64,000 bases of DNA from Enterobacter sp. SA187 (GTDB lineage: Bacteria; Pseudomonadota; Gammaproteobacteria; Enterobacterales; Enterobacteriaceae). The first letter of the stretch is position 1. The number at the start of each line of letters is the position of its first letter. This document shows, piece by piece, positions 56,709 to 64,000 of this stretch. The stretch lies in NCBI RefSeq assembly GCF_001888805.2, contig NZ_CP019113.1, positions 682,001 to 746,000 on the forward strand. The letters run 5' to 3'. Under the pieces are notes generated by a model. The model did not search any database. It was given only the letters and a program-made list of their open reading frames with translations, and was not told the DNA's origin. Both the position numbers and the translations under genes were made by a program.

Positions 56709-57430
56709 TACTTCTCTTGCCCCAGGAAATCGCCGCTTTTGAACTGGCGAATATAGAGATAAACCGTGTGCTTGGAGATGTTCAGACGGTCTGCCACCTG
56801 ATTAATGGCGTCCTTGATATCGAAAATGCCTTTTTCGTAAAGATTCAAAACGATCTGACGATTTTTTGCGTTATTAGAGACGTTGCGATCGGCGTTAACT
56901 TCTTCGATGGTGAACTCCAGCGTTTGCGTGACCAGATCTTCCACCGAGGAGGCGAAGTTAACGGACGAACTGACGTCCGGCGTTTCCGGCGGCACAAAGG
57001 TGCTCATAATCTGTGAGAACGGCACATCGAGATTCATGTTGATACACAGCAAACCGATAACCCGCTGGTTACGGTTGCGGATGGCGATAGTTTCAGACTT
57101 CATCAGTACGCCGCTTTTGGCGCGCGTAAAATAGCATTTGGAGACGCTGCTATCCGCACCGGTCATGTCATGCAGCATACGCAGGGCAAGATCGGTGATC
57201 GGCGATCCGATTTTGCGGCCGGTGTGTTCACCGTTAGCAATGCGAATGGCGGAGCATTTAAGATCCTGCAACGAGTGCAATACAATTTCACAGTGGGAGC
57301 CAATGAGCATCGCTAACCCGTCCACTACCGCTTCGTAGGATTTGAGGATATCGAAGTCAGTCTGATCGAAGGGACGTTGATCCAGCAAATCAAGCTCACT
57401 GGTTTCGTTGGTTAATAGCGACCTGGACAT
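56708..57430 (-). CDS. yheO: YheO-family transcriptional regulator
   Basis: A 240-aa regulator with an N-terminal PAS-like YheO domain (SYEAVVDGLAMLIGSHCEIV) and a C-terminal helix-turn-helix (INQVADRLNISKHTVYLYIR). Related proteins include DauR. Its target is not evident. I chose the ATG at 57430 (MSRSLLTNE), matching E. coli; the frame extends four codons upstream through an A-run. It is the first gene of the tusDCB unit. Confidence 0.92.
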   Translation of the reverse strand: MSRSLLTNETSELDLLDQRPFDQTDFDILKSYEAVVDGLAMLIGSHCEIVLHSLQDLKCSAIRIANGEHTGRKIGSPITDLALRMLHDMTGADSSVSKCYFTRAKSGVLMKSETIAIRNRNQRVIGLLCINMNLDVPFSQIMSTFVPPETPDVSSSVNFASSVEDLVTQTLEFTIEEVNADRNVSNNAKNRQIVLNLYEKGIFDIKDAINQVADRLNISKHTVYLYIRQFKSGDFLGQEK

Positions 57431-57599
57431 GAAAAAAAACACTCCTTTTCAGGAGCCTGTCGTTAACTTTTCAGGGCAGGCTCATCATTTACACGGACAA
57501 CTAAGTTAATACAGCGCGGGCAATGCTTGCCAGCGTTAATTAACTCCGCGGCGCTGTAGGACACAGACGCGTCAGGTAGAGTATATATCGGCCCTGCAA

Positions 57600-57628
57600 T
57601 AAAAAACCGCCGCCCATTCAGGCGGCGG
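57600..57628 (-). terminator. fkpA terminator
   Basis: An 8-bp GC stem CCGCCGCC (57607-57614) with GGCGGCGG (57621-57628), loop of 6, followed on the minus strand by six T. It lies 12 bp beyond the fkpA stop. Confidence 0.9.
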
Positions 57629-57640
57629 CTTTCAGCGTGC

Positions 57641-58462
57641 TTACTTCTTATCCGCGTCAGCTGCTTTTTCAGCCGGTGCGGCTTCCGCCTGCGCTTCCGC
57701 TTTCGGTGCTGGTTTGATGTCTAACAGCTCAACATCAAAGACCAAGGTGGAGTTAGCCGGGATACCCGGAACGCCGTTTTTACCGTAAGCCAGCGCCGGT
57801 GGGATAACCAGCTTGATTTTGCCGCCTTTCTTGATGTTTTTCAGGCCTTCAGTCCAGCCTGGGATCACGCCGTCCAGACGGAATGACAGCGGCTCGCCAC
57901 GGGTGTAGGAGTTGTCGAACTCTTTACCGTCGATCAGCGTACCTTTGTAGTTCACGACTACGGTGTCGCTGTCTTTCGGCGCATCGCCGGTGCCTTCTTT
58001 CTCTACTTTGTAAAGCAGGCCGGTAGAGGAGGTTTTCACGCCTTTCTCTTTAGCAAAGGTGTCGCGGTAAGCTTTACCTTTGTTTTCGTTATCTGCTGCG
58101 TCTTTGTCCATCTTCGCCTGAGCAGAAGATTTCACACGCGTTTCGAAAGCCTGTAAGGTCTGTTCAATTTCCTGATCGGACAATTTGCTCTTATCAGCAA
58201 AGGCGTCCTGAACACCCGCGATCAGCTGATCTTTATCCAGCTTGATACCCAGTTTTTCCTGTTCTTTCAGGGAGTTTTCCATGTAACGACCCAGCGATGC
58301 GCCAAGCGCATAAGCCGATTTCTGGTCATCATTTTTGAATGCAGACTTGCTGTCTGCCGCAGGTGCGGCTTTCGCAGCGGTATCCGCAGCGAAGGTCAGC
58401 GGAGCATTCAATGCGACAGCCATCGTCGTTGCCAGCAGCGTTACTTTTAACAGTGATTTCAT
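57641..58462 (-). CDS. fkpA: Periplasmic FKBP-type peptidyl-prolyl isomerase FkpA
   Basis: A periplasmic foldase and chaperone. The 273-aa precursor has a signal peptide (MKSLLKVTLLATTMAVALNA ending in TFA), a helical dimerisation domain (about 40-140) and a C-terminal FKBP domain (VVVNYKGTLIDGKEFDNSYT and IPGWTEGLKNIKKGGKIKLV), with a low-complexity Ala/Glu/Lys tail. I chose the ATG at 58462 because it gives the signal peptide. Upstream elements resemble a sigma-E promoter, as in E. coli. Confidence 0.96.
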   Translation of the reverse strand: MKSLLKVTLLATTMAVALNAPLTFAADTAAKAAPAADSKSAFKNDDQKSAYALGASLGRYMENSLKEQEKLGIKLDKDQLIAGVQDAFADKSKLSDQEIEQTLQAFETRVKSSAQAKMDKDAADNENKGKAYRDTFAKEKGVKTSSTGLLYKVEKEGTGDAPKDSDTVVVNYKGTLIDGKEFDNSYTRGEPLSFRLDGVIPGWTEGLKNIKKGGKIKLVIPPALAYGKNGVPGIPANSTLVFDVELLDIKPAPKAEAQAEAAPAEKAADADKK

Positions 58463-58568
58463 CCATTTCTCCAGGGCCGGGGGGATCCCCCTTGTTAACT
58501 TATTAAGAAGCGTACTATAAAACGTTGCGGAGAAAATCAACATATGGACTTCCCCGATAATCGCTTCT

Positions 58569-58598
58569 TTTGAGACTATTTTTGTTTAAATTAGTTTC
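58569..58598 (-). promoter_or_regulatory. Possible sigma-E promoter of fkpA
   Basis: On the minus strand GAAACTAA (58591-58598) and TCTCAAA (58569-58575) are about 17 bp apart, resembling the sigma-E consensus GGAACTT with TCTAA/TCAAA and the E. coli fkpA promoter sequence as I recall it. It lies about 105 bp upstream of the fkpA start. Confidence 0.5.
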
Positions 58599-58691
58599 TT
58601 CAGGACGTCCGGTTGCTGCGCGAGGGCGTAAACTTCAGTAGAATCCGCCCGCCGCCTGGCCCGATAACAACGACGACAAAAGAGGTGAATG

Positions 58692-58910
58692 ATGCAGGAA
58701 ATGACGCTGGAAGCGCGACTGGCAGAACTGGAAAGTCGTCTGGCTTTTCAGGAAATAACCATTGAAGAACTCAACCTCACGGTCACCGCCCATGAACTGG
58801 AGATGGCGAAAATGCGCGAGCATCTGCGTTTGATGGCAGACAAACTCAAAGCCAGCCAGCCATCGCACATCGCGTCCCAGTCAGAAGAGACGCCGCCGCC
58901 CCACTATTAA
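58692..58910 (+). CDS. slyX: SlyX family protein
   Basis: A 72-aa coiled-coil protein of unknown function (MQEMTLEARLAELESRLAFQ, with heptads through TIEELNLTVTAHELEMAKMR) and the conserved tail EETPPPHY. Two consecutive ATG codons exist (58689 and 58692); I prefer the second from the spacing to AGAGG and from the E. coli length. It is divergent from fkpA and converges on slyD. Confidence 0.9.
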   Translation: MQEMTLEARLAELESRLAFQEITIEELNLTVTAHELEMAKMREHLRLMADKLKASQPSHIASQSEETPPPHY

Positions 58911-58914
58911 GGCG

Positions 58915-58943
58915 TAAAAAAAGCGGGAAGATCCCGCTTTTTT
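58915..58943. terminator. Bidirectional terminator between slyX and slyD
   Basis: An A-run, stem GCGGGA, short loop AGA and TCCCGC, then a T-run, so that both strands give a GC hairpin with a U-tract. It lies just after the slyX stop and about 30 bp beyond the slyD stop. Confidence 0.88.
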
Positions 58944-58971
58944 GATCGTACAGCGCCGGAGCGCTAACGCA

Positions 58972-59562
58972 TTAGTGGCAACCGCAGCCGCCGTGACCGC
59001 CGCAACCACCTTTACCGTGGTCGTGGTCATGACCGTGATCGTGGCCATGGCCGCCGCAGCAACCGTCACCGTGTTCATGGTCGTGATGATGATCGTGGGC
59101 ACCGTGAACGTGGCCGTGAGCCAGTTCTTCTGCCGTTGCTTCACGAATGGCAACCACTTCAACGTTGAACTTCAGGTTCTGACCGGCCAGCATATGGTTA
59201 CCGTCAACCACAACGTGATCGTCTTCCACTTCAGTGATTTCAACCGGTACCGGACCCTGGTCAGTTTCAGCCAGGAAACGCATGCCAACCTGCAGCTCGT
59301 CAACGCCCATGAAGACATCTTTCGGTACGCGCTGTACCAGATTGTCGTCGTACTGACCGTAAGCTTCGTTTGCGGTAACAGCTACATCAAATTTGTCGCC
59401 AGGTTCGTGACCTTCCAGCGCGGTTTCCAGACCAGAGATCAGGGAACCGTGACCGTGCAGGTAGTCCAGCGGCGCACTCACCGGAGACTCATCAACCAAT
59501 ACACCGTCTTCTGTACGTACCTGATAGGCCAGGCTGACCACCAGGTCTTTTGCTACTTTCAT
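58972..59562 (-). CDS. slyD: FKBP-type isomerase and metallochaperone SlyD
   Basis: A cytoplasmic prolyl isomerase, chaperone and Ni(II) donor for hydrogenase maturation. The 196-aa protein has a split FKBP domain (YQVRTEDGVLVDESPV and the C-terminal half) with the inserted-flap domain (about 70-125), then a tail from about residue 148 packed with His and Cys (HDHHHDHEHGDGCCGGHGH and further repeats) that binds nickel and other metals. It is convergent with slyX. Confidence 0.97.
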   Translation of the reverse strand: MKVAKDLVVSLAYQVRTEDGVLVDESPVSAPLDYLHGHGSLISGLETALEGHEPGDKFDVAVTANEAYGQYDDNLVQRVPKDVFMGVDELQVGMRFLAETDQGPVPVEITEVEDDHVVVDGNHMLAGQNLKFNVEVVAIREATAEELAHGHVHGAHDHHHDHEHGDGCCGGHGHDHGHDHDHGKGGCGGHGGCGCH

Positions 59563-59656
59563 GATATCTCCTGAGCGTGGGAAAATTGCTGGCGCAGATT
59601 GTAACGGAATTCTGCCCCTGTGTACCCTTAAGCATAAAAAAAGCTGGGGTATATCG

Positions 59657-59857
59657 CTAGTCCGGATGAAAAATGCCGATCACTTGCTCTTCTTTGCGAA
59701 CATGCTCGCGGGCTTCTTTATCCGCTTCGCGCATCTGATGACCGCACTTAACACACTCAACGACATCAACATTATTTTCCCGCCACATGGCCAGCGTATC
59801 CTGCGCCTGGCAGGCCGGGCATTTCGCACCGGCGATAAAGCGTTTACGTATTGTCAT
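59657..59857 (-). CDS. yheV: YheV family putative zinc-ribbon protein
   Basis: A 66-aa protein with two CXXC pairs, CPAC (13-16) and CVKC (35-38), indicating a zinc ribbon; function unknown. It starts 9 bp after the kefB stop, so it is the last gene of a kefG-kefB-yheV unit, the same order as in E. coli. Confidence 0.9.
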   Translation of the reverse strand: MTIRKRFIAGAKCPACQAQDTLAMWRENNVDVVECVKCGHQMREADKEAREHVRKEEQVIGIFHPD

Positions 59858-59866
59858 AATTTTGCC

Positions 59867-61672
59867 TCACTCGAATTCATCCCAGCCGTCAAACTGCCGC
59901 CGCTCCTGCTGCATCTCGCGCTGGAAAATCTCTTCCAGCTCGCGGCGCGCTTCCCGGACGCGGGAGATTTGGGCCGTATCAGTATGCACCGGCATCAGTT
60001 CGCGCAACATGCGCATATCCAGACGGCGGAAGTGCAGCTGCGCGCGCTGGGCCTGATGGGGATGCACGCCCAGCGTAATCAGCGCCTTGCGTCCCAGCTC
60101 CAGCGCACTGGAGAAGGTTTCGCGGGAGAACTGCGTCACGCCCGCCTGTAACAGTTCATGCGCTTCCACACGGCCACGCGCACGGGCGAGGATCGCCAGA
60201 TGCGGGAAGTGCTGCTGGCAGATTTCCACCAGCTTCATGGTGTCTTCCGGCTCATTACAGGTGATGACGATAGACTTCGCCGCCTCCGCGCCCGCCGAGC
60301 GCAGCAGCTCCACCTGAGTGGCATCGCCGTAATAGACTTTGTAGCCGTATTTTCGCATCAGGTTGACTGCGCTGATATCCCGCTCCAGCACCGTGATGCG
60401 CATTTTGTTCGCCATCAGCAGACGCCCGATCACCTGACCGAAACGCCCAAAGCCGACAACAATCACCTGCGGCTTATCATCCTCTACCCACGGCGCTTCG
60501 TCCTCATCTTCCGGGCCGTTAAAGTGCCGTGACAGCTGTTTATCGACGATTTTCATCACCAGCGGCGTGGTCATCATCGACAGCGTCACCGTCACCAGTA
60601 GCAGGGCCATCTGATCATTGTGGAACAATCTTTGGGATGACGCCGCCGAAAAGAGCACAAAAGCAAACTCCCCGCCCTGGCTGAGCACCCCGGCAAACTG
60701 CATCCGCTCGGAACGCCGCAGTCCGTACAGGCGCGCCAGGCCGTACAGCACCAGCCCTTTCACCACCACCAGCACAATGACGCTGACCAGCACCCACAGC
60801 AGATGGGTATAAAGAATGCCTAAATTGAGCGACATGCCGACGGAGATAAAAAACAGCCCCAGCAGCAGCCCCTTAAAGGGATCGATAGCCATTTCCAGCT
60901 CATGACGGTACTCGCTTTCCGCCAGCAGCACCCCGGCGATAAAAGTGCCCAGCGCCATCGACAGCCCGAGAGCGTCCATAAATAGCGCCGAACCCAGCAC
61001 CAGCAACAGCGTGGCGGCGGTAAACACCTCCCGCACGCCGGAACCGGCAATATAACGAAACACCGGACGCAGCAGATAACGACCGCCCACCAGCATCCCG
61101 CCGAAGGCCAGCACTTTCATGCCGATTTTCATCCAGTCCAGATGTTCATCGGCGTTACCCGCCAGCAGCGGCGCCAGCGCCAGCGCCGGGATCACAGCCA
61201 GATCCTGGAACAGCAACACCGAGAATCCGAGCTGGCCGCCTTCGTTGCGGTTCATGCCTTTATCGCGCATCAACTGCAACGCCATGGCCGTTGAGGACAT
61301 CGCCAGCCCCAGGCCGCCGATCACCGCCGCCTGCCACGAAAACTCCGTCAACATCAGCAGCCCGGCGAGGATCGCCGCGCTCAGCAACACCTGCGCCGCC
61401 CCGATACCGAAAATCGATTGCCGCAGTTGCCACAGTTTGGACGGGTTCAGCTCCAGGCCGATGATAAACATCAGGAACACCACGCCAAGCTCGGAGAAAT
61501 GCAGAATTTCATCCACATCGCTGATAAACCCGAGGCCCCACGGCCCGATGGCAATCCCCGCCAGCAGATAACCCAGCACCGCGCCGATGCCCAGTCTCGC
61601 CGCCAGCGGTACCGCCGCCACGGCGGCAAACAGGAACAGCACGCCTGCCAGTAACAGATCGGAACCTTCCAT
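59867..61672 (-). CDS. kefB: Glutathione-regulated K+/H+ antiporter KefB
   Basis: An inner-membrane K+ efflux system opened by glutathione adducts of electrophiles, acidifying the cytoplasm for protection. The 601-aa protein has about 12-13 hydrophobic segments in a CPA2 transporter domain (GIGAVLGYLLAGIAIGPWGL near residue 29), a linker rich in acidic residues, and a cytoplasmic RCK domain with GFGRFGQVIG near residue 407. I chose the ATG at 61672, which overlaps the kefG stop (ATGA); a GTG one codon upstream is also in frame. Confidence 0.96.
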   Translation of the reverse strand: MEGSDLLLAGVLFLFAAVAAVPLAARLGIGAVLGYLLAGIAIGPWGLGFISDVDEILHFSELGVVFLMFIIGLELNPSKLWQLRQSIFGIGAAQVLLSAAILAGLLMLTEFSWQAAVIGGLGLAMSSTAMALQLMRDKGMNRNEGGQLGFSVLLFQDLAVIPALALAPLLAGNADEHLDWMKIGMKVLAFGGMLVGGRYLLRPVFRYIAGSGVREVFTAATLLLVLGSALFMDALGLSMALGTFIAGVLLAESEYRHELEMAIDPFKGLLLGLFFISVGMSLNLGILYTHLLWVLVSVIVLVVVKGLVLYGLARLYGLRRSERMQFAGVLSQGGEFAFVLFSAASSQRLFHNDQMALLLVTVTLSMMTTPLVMKIVDKQLSRHFNGPEDEDEAPWVEDDKPQVIVVGFGRFGQVIGRLLMANKMRITVLERDISAVNLMRKYGYKVYYGDATQVELLRSAGAEAAKSIVITCNEPEDTMKLVEICQQHFPHLAILARARGRVEAHELLQAGVTQFSRETFSSALELGRKALITLGVHPHQAQRAQLHFRRLDMRMLRELMPVHTDTAQISRVREARRELEEIFQREMQQERRQFDGWDEFE

Positions 61673-62226
61673 CACAGGCCTCCTGTGGCGACAGGCGCCG
61701 CCAGCCAGTCACCGTAAGCTCTGGCATGGCTCGCCAGCTCCTCCGGCGGTTGCCGACGCGCATGATAGATAATCATCGGCGTAAGCCAGTGCATTTTGCA
61801 CATGGCCGCCGTCAGTTCGAAGGGGCGCAGAATATCGCTCATCGGATAGCGGTTAAGGGCGTCATAGCGGTAAGCACTCTCCGGCTCACCGGTCGTAATG
61901 ACGCTACGCCAGTACTTTCCCGCCAGTTGATTTCCCCCCGGCCCGCTGGCAAAGCCGCGGCTCAGTACGCGATCCAGCCACTCTTTCAGCAGCGCCGGAC
62001 AGCTATAGGTATAGAGGGGATGCTGAAACACGATCACATCATGCTCGCGCAGCAGCGCCTGCTCATGGGGAATATCAATAAAGAAATCAGGGTAATGCGC
62101 ATAGAGATCATGCACGGTGACATTACTGAGTTGCGTTGCCGGTTTAAGTAAGAGCCGGTTGGCGACCGAATCTCCGGATTCCGGATGGGCATATAACAGC
62201 AATACTTTCGCTGTTGGTGGCATCAT
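61672..62226 (-). CDS. kefG: KefB ancillary flavoprotein KefG
   Basis: A 184-aa quinone-oxidoreductase-like flavodoxin-fold protein needed for full KefB activity. It has VLLLYAHPESGDSVANR near the N-terminus and FQHPLYTYSCPALLKEWLDR, as in KefF/KefG. I chose the ATG at 62226 (MMPPTAKVL), with GGGAGGGG upstream, over the in-frame ATG at 62253. Its stop overlaps the kefB start, indicating coupled translation. Confidence 0.94.
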   Translation of the reverse strand: MMPPTAKVLLLYAHPESGDSVANRLLLKPATQLSNVTVHDLYAHYPDFFIDIPHEQALLREHDVIVFQHPLYTYSCPALLKEWLDRVLSRGFASGPGGNQLAGKYWRSVITTGEPESAYRYDALNRYPMSDILRPFELTAAMCKMHWLTPMIIYHARRQPPEELASHARAYGDWLAAPVATGGL

Positions 62227-62374
62227 TCCCCTCCCGGGCGTCGTGCACGTCATTCTAATGATTTTGTGTCCAGGCTTCGTTTTGGGCTACCATGGCGCCC
62301 CGGTGCGGCACATTGCCCACTACCCTAAAATATCATAATGACAAATTAATATAGTCGGAACATAACGGCGCTCT

Positions 62375-64000
62375 ATGATTGTTTTCTCCTCGTTACAAAT
62401 TCGTCGCGGCGTACGCGTCCTGCTGGACAATGCCACTGCCACCATCAATCCCGGCCAGAAGGTCGGACTGGTGGGAAAAAACGGCTGCGGGAAATCCACG
62501 CTGCTGGCGCTGTTAAAAAATGAACTCAGCGCCGACGGCGGCAGCTTCACCTATCCGGCAAACTGGCAGCTGGCGTGGGTTAATCAGGAAACCCCGGCGC
62601 TGAGCGAACCCGCGCTGGATTACGTGATTGACGGCGACCGCCAGTACCGGCAGTTTGAAGCTGAGCTCAACGCCGCTAACGAACGTAACGATGGGCACGC
62701 GATTGCCACGGTGCACGGCAAGCTCGACGCCATCGACGCCTGGACCATCCGCTCCCGCGCGTCCAGCCTGCTGCACGGCCTCGGTTTTTCAAATGAACAG
62801 CTTGAGCGCCCGGTGAGCGACTTCTCCGGCGGCTGGCGTATGCGTCTAAACCTGGCGCAGGCGCTGATTTGCCGTTCCGATTTACTGCTGCTCGATGAAC
62901 CCACCAACCACCTTGATCTCGACGCGGTGATCTGGCTGGAGAAATGGCTGAAAAGCTATCAGGGCACGCTGATTTTGATTTCTCACGACCGTGATTTCCT
63001 CGATCCGGTGGTGGACAAAATTATCCATATCGAACAGCAAAACATGTTCGAATACACCGGCAACTACAGCGCCTTCGAGCGCCAGCGCGCGACGCGCCTT
63101 GCCCAGCAACAGGCCACTTACGAAAGCCAGCAGGCGCGGGTGGCGCATCTGCAAAGCTTTATCGATCGTTTCAAAGCCAAAGCCAGCAAAGCCAAACAGG
63201 CGCAAAGCCGCGTGAAAATGCTGGAGCGCATGGAGCTTATCGCCCCGGCGCACGTGGATAACCCGTTCCACTTCAGCTTCCGCGCCCCTGAAAGCCTGCC
63301 GAATCCGTTGCTGAAAATGGAAAAGGTCAGCGCCGGTTATGGCGATCGCACCATTCTTGATTCCATCAAGCTCAACCTGGTTCCCGGTTCGCGCATCGGT
63401 CTGCTGGGGCGTAACGGCGCGGGTAAATCGACGCTGATCAAATTACTGGCGGGCGAGCTAAACCCGGTAAGCGGTGAGATTGGTCTGGCGAAAGGTATCA
63501 AGCTGGGTTACTTCGCCCAGCATCAGCTGGAATTTTTACGCGCGGATGAATCCCCAATCCAGCACCTGGCGCGCATTGCGCCGCAGGAGCTGGAGCAGAA
63601 GCTGCGCGATTACCTCGGCGGCTTCGGTTTCCAGGGCGATAAAGTCAGTGAAGTGACCGGCCGCTTCTCCGGCGGCGAAAAAGCCCGTCTGGTGCTGGCG
63701 CTCATCGTCTGGCAGCGCCCTAACCTGCTGCTGCTCGATGAACCGACCAACCACCTGGATCTGGATATGCGCCAGGCGCTCACCGAAGCGCTGATCGAAT
63801 TCGAAGGCGCGCTGGTGGTGGTGTCGCACGATCGTCACCTGTTACGCTCCACCACCGATGAGTTTTATCTGGTGCACGGCGGTAAAGTCGAGGCCTTCGA
63901 CGGCGATCTGGAAGACTATCAGCAGTGGCTGAGCGACATCCAGAAACTGGAAAACCAGCCTGCCGAAGGCGCGAAAGAGAACGCCAACAGCGCCCAGTCG
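62375..64000 (+). CDS. yheS: ABC-F family ATPase YheS (3' end outside window)
   Basis: A cytoplasmic ABC-F protein with two ATPase domains and no membrane part; these proteins bind the ribosomal E site. The visible 542 codons start MIVFSSLQIRRGVRVLLDNA. The first domain has GKNGCGKST, SGGWRMRLNLAQAL and LLLLDEPTNHLDLD; the second has GRNGAGKST, SGGEKARLVLALI and LLLLDEPTNHLDLD. The linker (about residues 240-310) is rich in Gln, Ala and Lys. The frame is open to the right edge; E. coli YheS is 637 aa, so about 95 residues are missing. It is divergent from kefG. Confidence 0.95.
   Translation, partial: MIVFSSLQIRRGVRVLLDNATATINPGQKVGLVGKNGCGKSTLLALLKNELSADGGSFTYPANWQLAWVNQETPALSEPALDYVIDGDRQYRQFEAELNAANERNDGHAIATVHGKLDAIDAWTIRSRASSLLHGLGFSNEQLERPVSDFSGGWRMRLNLAQALICRSDLLLLDEPTNHLDLDAVIWLEKWLKSYQGTLILISHDRDFLDPVVDKIIHIEQQNMFEYTGNYSAFERQRATRLAQQQATYESQQARVAHLQSFIDRFKAKASKAKQAQSRVKMLERMELIAPAHVDNPFHFSFRAPESLPNPLLKMEKVSAGYGDRTILDSIKLNLVPGSRIGLLGRNGAGKSTLIKLLAGELNPVSGEIGLAKGIKLGYFAQHQLEFLRADESPIQHLARIAPQELEQKLRDYLGGFGFQGDKVSEVTGRFSGGEKARLVLALIVWQRPNLLLLDEPTNHLDLDMRQALTEALIEFEGALVVVSHDRHLLRSTTDEFYLVHGGKVEAFDGDLEDYQQWLSDIQKLENQPAEGAKENANSAQS

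Overview
The window is a chromosomal segment of a gammaproteobacterium of the Enterobacteriaceae. Gene order, protein lengths and many near-verbatim protein sequences match the Escherichia coli 72-74 min region (yhdYZ, rrnD, aroE-tsaC, dprA-def-fmt-rsmB-trkA, alpha/spc/S10 operons, gsp, bfr/bfd, str operon, tusBCD, fkpA-slyD-kefB-yheS). The 16S variable regions and the lack of a yhdN gene next to zntR suggest an Enterobacter/Lelliottia-type relative rather than E. coli itself; the genus cannot be fixed from the sequence alone.

Layout. 1-1845 (+): end of an amino-acid ABC transporter operon (yhdY, cut by the window edge, and yhdZ). 1915-7800 (-): a complete rRNA operon of the rrnD type: P1, P2 and boxA, 16S, tRNA-Ile, tRNA-Ala, 23S, 5S, tRNA-Thr, 5S, terminator. 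7947-8501 (+): yrdA. 8477-12269 (-): yrdB-aroE-tsaC-yrdD-smg-dprA. 12398-17177 (+): def-fmt-rsmB-trkA and mscL. 17174-17874 (-): arfA and zntR. 18037-31689 (-): the alpha, spc and S10 ribosomal protein operons, with rpoA and secY. 31930-33851 (-) and 34013-44759 (+): divergent gspBA and gspCDEFGHIJKLMO, a type II secretion system. 44798-50700 (-): bfr, a GH18 chitinase, bfd, and a second GH18 chitinase. 51140-55544 (-): tufA-fusA-rpsG-rpsL. 55668-57430 (-): tusBCD and yheO. 57641-62226: fkpA (-), slyX (+), slyD (-), yheV-kefB-kefG (-). 62375 to the end (+): yheS, cut by the right edge.

How it fits together. Most of the window is core translation, envelope and K+ homeostasis machinery. The accessory part is about 31.9-50.7 kb: a complete T2SS operon with the ExeA/ExeB-type gspAB pair, followed by two signal-peptide-bearing chitinases that are the obvious candidate cargo. 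The two chitinases are paralogues, gap-free over their first ~520 residues and then abruptly different in their C-terminal modules. One of them sits between bfr and bfd, separating the ferritin gene from its ferredoxin partner. No mobile element, CRISPR array or phage gene was seen. The points most worth a second look are this duplicated, C-terminally swapped chitinase pair, a compensatory base-pair difference between the two 5S genes, a hairpin-forming expansion of the 23S-5S spacer, and the conserved RNA hairpin inside arfA.
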